41,132 nt of DNA, taken from contig DATEOK010000196.1 of the NCBI GenBank assembly GCA_035274225.1, positions 1-41,132 of the forward strand, given 5' to 3'. Shown piece by piece: positions 9,122 to 15,829 of the stretch. A program made the position numbers and the translations under genes. This stretch comes from Dongia_A sp035274225 (GTDB lineage: Bacteria; Pseudomonadota; Alphaproteobacteria; Dongiales; Dongiaceae). A model generated the notes under the pieces. That model was given only the letters and a program-made list of their open reading frames with translations, had not been told where the DNA came from and searched no databases. Position 1 is the stretch's first letter, and each line of letters starts with the position of its first letter.

Positions 9122-10324
9122 ATGATGCAGAACTACAAGCACGACGTTTCCCCGGACTGGGGTCTCGCCACCCAGATGGTGCATGGCGGCCTGACCCGCT
9201 CGCAGCATGCCGAGACGGCCGAGGCGATCTACATGACCTCCGGCTACGTCTACGCGTCCGCGGAAGAAGCGCAGGCCGCGTTCGACAATTCCCGCCCACG
9301 CTTCGTCTATGGCCGCTTCGGCAACCCGACCGTCGCGATGTTCGAGGAGCGCATGGCGCTGCTGGAAGGCGCCGAAGCCGCGCGCGCCACTGCCAGCGGC
9401 ATGGCCGCGGTGTTCGCCTCGATCGCCTGCCTGGTGAAGGCCGGCGACCGCGTGGTGGCATCCGATGCCTTGTTCGGCTCATGCAACTACATCGTCCAGG
9501 AGATCCTGCCCAAGTGGGGCGTCGAGACCGAGTTCGTCGACGGCCGCGATCTCGCGCAGTGGAAGAAGGCGCTGAGCAAGCCGACCAAGGCGGTGCTGCT
9601 GGAGACGCCGTCCAATCCCAGCCTGCGCCTGGTCGACTTGAAGGCAGTGTGCGACCTCGGCCACGCCGCCGGCGCGCAGGTCATCGTCGACAACGTGTTC
9701 GCGACGCCGCTGCTGCAGCGGCCGCTCGATTTCGGCGCCGACATCGTTGTCTATTCGGCGACCAAGCATATCGACGGCCAGGGCCGCTGCCTCGGCGGCG
9801 TCATCCTCGGCACGGCGAAATACATCAACGAGACGCTGCAGCCGTTCATCCGCCACACCGGTCCGAGCCTCAGCCCGGTCAATGCGTGGATCCTGCTCAA
9901 GGGACTGGAGACGCTCGACCTGCGCATGCAGCGCCAATGCGACGTGGCGGAGAAGATCGCCAAGGAACTGCAAGGCCACGCCAAGCTCAATGCAGCTCAC
10001 TATCCGACCCTGGCAAGCTTCCCGCAGGTGGAACTGGCGAAGAAGCAGATGAAGTCCGGCGGCACTGTCGTCAGCATCGACTTGAAGGGCGGCAAGGAAG
10101 CCTCGTTCCGCTTCCTCAATTCGCTGAAGCTGGTCCTGATCTCCAACAATCTCGGCGATGCGAAGTCGCTCGCCACCCATCCGGCGACCACGACGCATCA
10201 GCGCCTGACGCCGGAGCAGAAGACGGCGCAGGGCATCACCCAGGGCCTGGTGCGCCTGTCGATCGGATTGGAGGATGCGAAGGATCTGCTCGCCGACATC
10301 CGCCGGGCACTCGACGCGGCTTAG
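9122..10324 (+). CDS. metZ: O-succinylhomoserine sulfhydrylase
   Basis: PLP enzyme of the Cys/Met-metabolism family, 400 aa, that makes homocysteine directly from O-succinylhomoserine and sulfide. The PLP lysine lies in YSATKHIDGQGR, and the GQGRCLGGVI continuation is characteristic of MetZ rather than MetB/MetC. Other family blocks are YGRFGNPTVAMFEERMA and TPSNPSLRLVDL. ATG 9122 was chosen over the GTG at 9077 because GGGGGAG stands 5 nt before it and the region upstream is the terminator and repeat. A SAM-II riboswitch controls it. It is monocistronic as far as I can see. Confidence 0.95.
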   Translation: MMQNYKHDVSPDWGLATQMVHGGLTRSQHAETAEAIYMTSGYVYASAEEAQAAFDNSRPRFVYGRFGNPTVAMFEERMALLEGAEAARATASGMAAVFASIACLVKAGDRVVASDALFGSCNYIVQEILPKWGVETEFVDGRDLAQWKKALSKPTKAVLLETPSNPSLRLVDLKAVCDLGHAAGAQVIVDNVFATPLLQRPLDFGADIVVYSATKHIDGQGRCLGGVILGTAKYINETLQPFIRHTGPSLSPVNAWILLKGLETLDLRMQRQCDVAEKIAKELQGHAKLNAAHYPTLASFPQVELAKKQMKSGGTVVSIDLKGGKEASFRFLNSLKLVLISNNLGDAKSLATHPATTTHQRLTPEQKTAQGITQGLVRLSIGLEDAKDLLADIRRALDAA

Positions 10325-10353
10325 GCCGCGTCGCGCCGGCGTGGGCCGGCAGT

Positions 10354-10512
10354 CTACTTGCCGATGAAGATCTGCGGGTCGGACGGGCGCCTGTCTTCGG
10401 CGCGTTCGTCGTCGTTGGCCGGGGTCGGAAGCGGGCTGCCCTGAAGGCGTCCGTTCGCCCAATCCTTGGACGGCTCCAGCCAAGTCTGTTCCTGGTGATT
10501 GTAGGGCCACAT
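10354..10512 (-). CDS. Small hypothetical protein, 52 aa
   Basis: Encodes a hydrophilic, Pro- and acid-rich 52-residue protein starting MWPYNHQEQTWLEPSKDW and ending DPQIFIGK. ATG 10512 is preceded by AGGAG at a 7-nt spacing, one of the best ribosome-binding sites in the window. It lies antisense to nothing else: the gap between metZ and ecm is otherwise empty on both strands. No family recognised; no signal peptide or membrane segment. Real translation is an inference from the ribosome-binding site and the protein-like sequence. Confidence 0.55.
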   Translation of the reverse strand: MWPYNHQEQTWLEPSKDWANGRLQGSPLPTPANDDERAEDRRPSDPQIFIGK

Positions 10513-10585
10513 AATTCGTCTCCTGATCTGGCCAAGCGGCTGGTGTGGTGGCCCCTGACTTCCACGCGACCATGCTGCGTTGCAC

Positions 10586-10714
10586 ACTCTATATTGTGGC
10601 CGAATCCCCTAACATCCAGTGAATTTTCCCTGATGCCATATGACAGTGTGAGTTTCTTGCGACTTTGGAACTATGGACGGCTCGCTGGCTTGAACTCTAT
10701 ATTGCATTGCAAAA
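10586..10714 (+). promoter_or_regulatory. ecm control region with repeated ACTCTATATTG and a shared TTGCATTGC motif
   Basis: ACTCTATATTG occurs twice, at 10586-10596 and 10694-10704. The second copy runs into ATTGCATTGCAAAAC (10701-10715), whose TTGCATTGC (10702-10710) is identical to the one in the ccr leader and equally oriented toward its gene. The ecm ATG is 53 nt beyond. The stretch 10590-10720 is AT-richer than the surrounding genes and holds the likely promoter; I cannot fix its -10 box. Confidence 0.5.
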
Positions 10715-10762
10715 CAACGCCTTGAGCGGCGGGTTGCTCCGGCAACGGATCAGGGGTGCGAA

Positions 10763-12757
10763 ATGAGCAGCGGCGATCAGCCAGACGTGAAGCCCAAGGA
10801 GCAGCCCTGGCTATTCCGCACCTATGCCGGCCATTCCTCCGCTGCCGCTTCCAATGCGCTCTACCGCACCAACCTCCAGCGTGGCCAGACCGGGCTCTCG
10901 GTCGCCTTCGATTTGCCGACCCAGACCGGCTACGACCCGGACCATCCGTTGGCCAAGGGCGAGGTGGGCAAGGTCGGCGTGCCGGTCAGCCATCTCGGCG
11001 ACATGATGGCGCTGATGGACGGGCTGCCGCTCGACCGCATGAACACCTCGATGACCATCAACGCGACGGCGCCGTGGCTGCTCTCGCTCTACATCGCCGC
11101 GGCCGAGAAGCAGGGCGTCGACCGCGCGGCGCTGCAAGGCACGGTGCAGAACGATATCATCAAGGAGTATCTGTCGCGCGGCACCTACATCTTCCCGCCC
11201 GAGCCGAGCCTCAAGCTCACCGCCGACGTGATCGCCTTCACCTATCGTGAGGTTCCGAAGTGGAACCCGATCAACGTTTGCTCGTACCACCTGCAGGAAG
11301 CGGGCGCGACGCCTGACCAGGAGCTGGCCTATGCGCTGGCGACCGCGATCGCCGTGCTCAACCGCGTGAAGAAGGTGGTGCCGGCCGAGGATCTGCCGCA
11401 GGTGGTGGGGCGCATCAGCTTCTTCGTCAATGCCGGGCTGCGCTTCATCACCGAGCTGTGCAAGATGCGCGCCTTTACCGAGCTGTGGGACGAGATCGCG
11501 CGCGAACGTTACGGCGTCGCGGATGCCAAGCTGCGCCGCTTCCGCTATGGTGTGCAGGTCAACTCCCTCGGCCTCACCGAGCAGCAGCCGGAGAACAACG
11601 TCTACCGCATCCTGCTGGAGATGCTGGCGGTCACCCTTAGCAAGGACGCGCGCGCCCGCGCGGTGCAGCTGCCGGCGTGGAACGAGGCGCTCGGCCTGCC
11701 GCGGCCGTGGGACCAGCAATGGTCGCTGCGCCTGCAGCAGATCCTGGCGTTCGAGACCGACCTGTTGGAATACGACGACATCTTCAACGGCTCCGCGGTG
11801 ATCGATGCCAAGGTCGCGACGCTCAAAGACGCGGCGCGCGAGGAGCTGAGGCTGATCGACGAGATGGGCGGCGCGGTTGCCGCGATCGACTCCAGCTACA
11901 TGAAGCAGCGGCTGGTGGAATCGAACGCACGCCGCGTGGCGGCGATCGAGGCCGGGCGGCAGGTGGTGGTCGGCGTCAACAAATACACCGACAGCGCGCC
12001 CTCGCCGCTCACCGCGAGCAGCGATGGCGCAATCCTGACCGTCGACGACGAGGCCGAGGCGCAGGCGATCGAGCGCCTCGAGGCCTGGCGGGCCGGCCGC
12101 GACCAGAAAGGCGTGATGGCCGCGCTCGCGCAGCTCGATGCGGATGCGCGGGCCGGCAACAACATCATGCCGGCCTCGATCGCCTGCGCGCATGCCGGCG
12201 TCACGACCGGCGAATGGGCCGCGACCTTGCGCCGGACCTATGGCGAGTATCGCGCGCCGACCGGCGTGTCGCGCGCCGCGGCCAATGCGCCCGCCATCGA
12301 TCTCGACGCATTGCGCGCGCGGGTCGATGCGGTGTCGTCCAAGCTCGGCCGCCGGCTCAAGATCCTGGTCGGCAAGCCGGGGCTCGATGGCCATTCCAAC
12401 GGCGCCGAGCAGATCGCCGTGCGGGCGCGCGACGCCGGCATGGACATCGTTTATGACGGCATCCGCCTGACGCCGGTGGAGATCGCCGCGGCCGCGCAGG
12501 AGCAGGGCGTGCACGTCATCGGCCTCTCCATCCTCTCCGGCTCGCACATCACCCTGGTGCAGGAGGTGCTGGAGCGCCTGCGCGCCGGCGGCCTCGACGT
12601 GCCGGTGGTGGTGGGCGGGATCGTGCCGCCGGAGGATGCGGAGCGTCTCAAGGCGATGGGCGTTGCGCGCATCTACACGCCGAAGGACTACGACGTCTGC
12701 CGCATCATGGGCGAGATCGTGGACATCGTCGAAGCCGCCCACGCGCGCGCGGCTTGA
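10763..12757 (+). CDS. ecm: Ethylmalonyl-CoA mutase (B12-dependent)
   Basis: Converts (2R)-ethylmalonyl-CoA to (2S)-methylsuccinyl-CoA with adenosylcobalamin, the step between Ccr/epimerase and Mcd. 664 aa in one chain: a TIM-barrel substrate domain first (RTYAGHSSAAASNALYR, GQTGLSVAFDLPTQTGYD, NTSMTINATAPWLLSLY), then a C-terminal cobalamin domain from about residue 530 with the DxHxxG motif at 542-547 (DGHSNG) and the GLSILSGSH segment. It is shorter than methylmalonyl-CoA mutase large subunits (about 720 aa). Its location between ccr-mcd and bluB favours Ecm (MeaA-type) over other acyl-CoA mutases. ATG 10763 with a weak upstream purine stretch (GGGGTGCGAA). Confidence 0.94.
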   Translation: MSSGDQPDVKPKEQPWLFRTYAGHSSAAASNALYRTNLQRGQTGLSVAFDLPTQTGYDPDHPLAKGEVGKVGVPVSHLGDMMALMDGLPLDRMNTSMTINATAPWLLSLYIAAAEKQGVDRAALQGTVQNDIIKEYLSRGTYIFPPEPSLKLTADVIAFTYREVPKWNPINVCSYHLQEAGATPDQELAYALATAIAVLNRVKKVVPAEDLPQVVGRISFFVNAGLRFITELCKMRAFTELWDEIARERYGVADAKLRRFRYGVQVNSLGLTEQQPENNVYRILLEMLAVTLSKDARARAVQLPAWNEALGLPRPWDQQWSLRLQQILAFETDLLEYDDIFNGSAVIDAKVATLKDAAREELRLIDEMGGAVAAIDSSYMKQRLVESNARRVAAIEAGRQVVVGVNKYTDSAPSPLTASSDGAILTVDDEAEAQAIERLEAWRAGRDQKGVMAALAQLDADARAGNNIMPASIACAHAGVTTGEWAATLRRTYGEYRAPTGVSRAAANAPAIDLDALRARVDAVSSKLGRRLKILVGKPGLDGHSNGAEQIAVRARDAGMDIVYDGIRLTPVEIAAAAQEQGVHVIGLSILSGSHITLVQEVLERLRAGGLDVPVVVGGIVPPEDAERLKAMGVARIYTPKDYDVCRIMGEIVDIVEAAHARAA

Positions 12758-12790
12758 TGATGGTCAATCGCATTTGGATCAGACGAGCCT

Positions 12791-12817
12791 CCTCTTCCCC
12801 CACAAGGGGGGAAGGGG
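12791..12817. repeat. Hairpin between ecm and bluB
   Basis: CCTCTTCCCCC (12791-12801), loop ACAA, GGGGGGAAGGGG (12806-12817). Strong hairpin without a T-run. It resembles the CCCCTTCCCCC/GGGGAAGG outer arm of the composite repeat at 27357. It may weaken read-through into bluB or stabilise the ecm transcript end. Confidence 0.7.
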
Positions 12818-12846
12818 CTGATCGCGCGCTTAAGGGCCGATAGCTC

Positions 12847-13509
12847 ATGTTCCGCGAGATCGTCGCCTTCCGCCGTTCGCCGCAGTTCAACGACCGCTTC
12901 CGCTATGACCTCAAGCAACTGCTGCGCTGGCGGCGCGACGTGCGCCGGTTCCGCACCGATCCGATTCCCGATGCGCTGGTGGAAGAGCTGCTGGACCTCG
13001 CCTGCCTCGCGCCGTCGGTCGGCAACGCGCAGCCGTGGCGCTTCGTCAGCGTCGACGATGCCGGCAATCGCGCCGCGATCGTCGCCAACTTCAGCGAAGC
13101 CAACGCACGCGCCCTCGCCGGCTACCAAGGCGAGCGCGCACAGCTCTATGCCGGCCTCAAGCTCGCCGGTCTCAAAGAGGCGCCGCGCCATTTGGCGGTG
13201 TTCTGCGACGAAGGCACCGCCCAGGGTCACGGCCTCGGACGCCAGACCATGCCGGAGACCTTGCGCTATTCGGTGGTGCTTGCGGTGCACACGCTGTGGC
13301 TGGCGGCGCGCACGCGCGGCGTCGGCGTTGGCTGGGTGTCGATCCTCGACCCGATTGCGGCGGTGCCGCAATTGCGCGTGCCGGCGAACTGGTCGCTGGT
13401 CGCCTATCTCTGCCTGGGCTGGCCGATCGAGGAACAGGACGAGCCGGAACTCCAGCGTGCCGGCTGGCAGGCGCGCGATGCCGCGTGCCGCCAGGTGCTG
13501 CAACGCTGA
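12847..13509 (+). CDS. bluB: 5,6-dimethylbenzimidazole synthase
   Basis: BluB fragments reduced FMN with O2 to give 5,6-dimethylbenzimidazole, the lower ligand of cobalamin. 220 aa, nitroreductase fold. The family-typical start FNDRFRYDLKQLLRWRRDVRRF is followed by PSVGNAQPWRFV (flavin contact), TLRYSVVLAVHTLWLAARTRG and GVGWVSILDP. ATG 12847 has only a weak site upstream. It follows ecm on the same strand after 89 bp. The pairing is sensible because Ecm needs adenosylcobalamin. No other cobalamin genes are in the window. Confidence 0.95.
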   Translation: MFREIVAFRRSPQFNDRFRYDLKQLLRWRRDVRRFRTDPIPDALVEELLDLACLAPSVGNAQPWRFVSVDDAGNRAAIVANFSEANARALAGYQGERAQLYAGLKLAGLKEAPRHLAVFCDEGTAQGHGLGRQTMPETLRYSVVLAVHTLWLAARTRGVGVGWVSILDPIAAVPQLRVPANWSLVAYLCLGWPIEEQDEPELQRAGWQARDAACRQVLQR

Positions 13510-13552
13510 TCAACAAGATAGTAGCCGAAATGCTGGCATGGCCGGTGATCGG

Positions 13553-14239
13553 CTATTGAACGATGACCAGCGTGTCGCCGTCGATGCGCCAATAGTTGAG
13601 CCCGTCAAAGAACGGCTTGCCCAGAATGTTGTGATCCCAGCGGCCGGTGGCGAAGACTTTGGCCGGAACGTTCTCGATGATGGAGGCGCCCAGCCGCACC
13701 TTGGGCAGCACGACGTCCGCGGCATAGTGCGCGCTGCCACCCGCAAGTTCGATCTGCTGGTTGTAGACCAGCGAGGACGGGTTGACCGCCATCTGCTTCA
13801 GTGCATCCGGCCGCAGCATGGTGAAGGGCGCATCGACATCCACCATGAAATCGACCGCGCTGCCCTCGACCGTCAGGCTGACATGGAAATGCCCGTCGTC
13901 GGCGCGCGCGAAGTGCATGCCGTCCGATACCGGGTTGTCCTGCATCACATAGTCGAAGACGCCGCGGGCGAAGGCCCCGAGTTCCCCGTGGAAGCCGATG
14001 CCGATCGCGACCAGGATGCCCGCCACCGGATAGAGCGCATCGAACAGCGGGCCGTTCGCGCGGCCACGCAAGACGATCCGGATCGCCAGGATGAGGATGC
14101 CGGTGACCGACAGCGCCAGGAGCAGCAGCATCAGCAGCCTGCTGTTGATCAGTCCCGGCGCGAGCGCGACGACCGCGATCAGCGACCACGCGACGGCGAG
14201 AAAGGGCACTCCGACCCAGAGAGCAAGCCTGCGTTCCAT
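13553..14239 (-). CDS. Retropepsin-like membrane protein, copy A (altered active site)
   Basis: 228 aa. N-terminal membrane helices (residues about 7-30, 34-57 and 70-85) precede a C-terminal retroviral-type aspartic protease domain of the TIGR02281 clan-AA family (DGHFHVSLTVEGSAVDFMV onward, ending ILGKPFFDGLNYWRIDGDTL). The catalytic DTGA is replaced by DVDA at 134-137: the Asp stays but Thr-Gly becomes Val-Asp. It is last in a same-strand row of three paralogues (gaps of 76 and 64 bp). A protease function is doubtful; a binding or regulatory role is inference. GGAG stands unusually close to ATG 14239. Confidence 0.85.
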   Translation of the reverse strand: MERRLALWVGVPFLAVAWSLIAVVALAPGLINSRLLMLLLLALSVTGILILAIRIVLRGRANGPLFDALYPVAGILVAIGIGFHGELGAFARGVFDYVMQDNPVSDGMHFARADDGHFHVSLTVEGSAVDFMVDVDAPFTMLRPDALKQMAVNPSSLVYNQQIELAGGSAHYAADVVLPKVRLGASIIENVPAKVFATGRWDHNILGKPFFDGLNYWRIDGDTLVIVQ

Positions 14240-14315
14240 GCTCCAGTTTGCCGCTTGCCGCGGTTAAGGAGTGGTTACCGGGCGGACCCAACGTGCGCCG
14301 CAACGGCGCGCGGCG

Positions 14316-14969
14316 CTAGGGCAGAATCATCAAGAAGCCGCCCTTGATGCCCCAGTCGCTGGTACGATCGAAGAAGTCACGGCCAAGGACGTTCGTCTTG
14401 AGCTCGTGCGCCGAGACCAAGGCCGGGACATCTGTGACCGGCGTGTCCCGGATTGCCATGACCTTCAGGGTTATCGCCGCCGCCGATTGCCGACCGTCCG
14501 GCCCCTCGATCGTCACATCAAAGGTCAAGGTGGACGGGTCGATGCCGATCCGTTTGGCAGCGCTCGGCGAGAGCAGAACGTACTTGGAGTCGAGATCGAC
14601 GAAAAACTCCAAGGCGCTGCCGTTGATATCGATCATCGCGCGAAAGCGCCCATCGCTGGTGCGACCGAACGGCACCCCATTCCGTTCCAGGTTGCTGGTC
14701 ATGCCATAGTACGCGCCCACCGGGCCGGTTACTGCCACCACGAGAATCGCCACGGCCGCATACAGCGCCGCCCGCGGCGAAAAACACGCTCTGATTTTCA
14801 GGATGACATGGATGACGATCACCAGGAGCGCCAGCGCCATCCATGAGATGGTAAGCGCGCTCCCTGTCTCCGCGCTGAGCAGGTCAGGCGCGAACAGCGC
14901 GATCGCCATCAGGATCACGATACCGGCGGCTACGGGGAGCGCCAGCCAAAATGAAAGTCCGCGATCCAT
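14316..14969 (-). CDS. Retropepsin-like membrane protein, copy B (altered active site)
   Basis: 217 aa, same layout as its neighbours: hydrophobic segments at about 7-28, 38-58 and 68-88, then the protease-like domain (DGRFRAMIDINGSALEFFV, ending VLGRDFFDRTSDWGIKGGFL). The active-site tetrad reads DLDS at 125-128 rather than DTGA, so as in copy A the Gly is an Asp and Thr is hydrophobic. ATG 14969 has a clear GGAGG about 4 nt upstream, so the gene is probably expressed. Sharing of the D-x-D change with copy A suggests they split after losing the standard motif. Confidence 0.87.
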   Translation of the reverse strand: MDRGLSFWLALPVAAGIVILMAIALFAPDLLSAETGSALTISWMALALLVIVIHVILKIRACFSPRAALYAAVAILVVAVTGPVGAYYGMTSNLERNGVPFGRTSDGRFRAMIDINGSALEFFVDLDSKYVLLSPSAAKRIGIDPSTLTFDVTIEGPDGRQSAAAITLKVMAIRDTPVTDVPALVSAHELKTNVLGRDFFDRTSDWGIKGGFLMILP

Positions 14970-15033
14970 ATGACCTCCAGGTCTGCCGGGAGCGCCGGCC
15001 GATTTCAGCAACCGGAGGTTAAGGTTCGGTTAT

Positions 15034-15729
15034 CTAGGGCACCAGCGTCAGCACGCCGTTCTCGACACGCCAGCCGTGGAGCCGGTTGAGGAATTCCATG
15101 CCCAGCAGGCTTTCCGACATCTCGGCGCCGTTGACGGTCGCCGGCAGCTGGCTCATCTCGATCGAGCCGACCGCCAGGCGGTCGAGGCGGATGGCGGCGC
15201 CGCTCACCCGCCCGTTCGCGGTCTCCGCGAATTGATCGAACACCAGGGTCGCGGGATCGATCCCGACGCGGCGCGCATCGCCCGGCGTCAGCACTACGTC
15301 GCTCGCCCCGGTATCCACCATGAAGGTCACGCGGCCGCCGTTTACCAGCCCCTGGATGCGGAAATGCCCGTCCGGCCCGGCATCGAAGCTGAGGGTGCCG
15401 TCGTCATGCATCACGCCCTGGGTCGGAGACAGCGCGCCCATGAAGCGCTGGCCGATATAGGCGGCATCGTTCTTGAACGAATAGAGCCCGACCAAACCGA
15501 GGATGATCGCCACCCAGATCGCGGCCTGGCGCAAAGCGGTCTTGGGGTTGAAGCGCGCGACGCCGATGACCGACGCGCCGATCAGCGCCACCCAGCCGAT
15601 CCGGGTGAGCATATACACCCGCGATTCGGGATCATCGAGCGTGCCCGGGAAGAGTTCGTTAAGGATAAACACCAGCGCCACGGTCGCGCCGAGCAAGATC
15701 AGCAGCCAGAATCCAACCGAGCGTCTCAC
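15034..15729 (-). CDS. Retropepsin-like aspartic protease, TIGR02281 type, membrane-anchored (copy C, intact motif)
   Basis: 231 aa. N-terminal hydrophobic segments (about 5-25, 43-58, 68-84) anchor a periplasmic or cytoplasmic clan-AA aspartic protease domain. The DTGA active-site motif is intact at 139-142 (FMVDTGASDVVLT), as is the C-terminal LLGMEFLNRLHGWRVENGVL block. Retropepsins act as homodimers, each chain supplying one Asp. I chose GTG 15729, since the upstream frame lies in non-coding DNA and GGGAGGG precedes it. It is the first and presumably ancestral copy of the three; the VWA lipoprotein gene ends 100 bp upstream on the same strand. Substrate unknown. Confidence 0.88.
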   Translation of the reverse strand: MRRSVGFWLLILLGATVALVFILNELFPGTLDDPESRVYMLTRIGWVALIGASVIGVARFNPKTALRQAAIWVAIILGLVGLYSFKNDAAYIGQRFMGALSPTQGVMHDDGTLSFDAGPDGHFRIQGLVNGGRVTFMVDTGASDVVLTPGDARRVGIDPATLVFDQFAETANGRVSGAAIRLDRLAVGSIEMSQLPATVNGAEMSESLLGMEFLNRLHGWRVENGVLTLVP

Positions 15730-15829
15730 GGCATTTCCCTCCCGCCTCGGCGCGATCATAAAGTTCGGCGGCCGCCGCGCCAAGTGCGGCGACCGCCTCA
15801 GTTTGCGGGAGAAGCCGGTTAAGACGGGA

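Noticed and set aside
10811..12742. 643-aa frame antisense to ecm
   Set aside because: Shadow frame; no recognisable domain, and the sense frame is a clear mutase.
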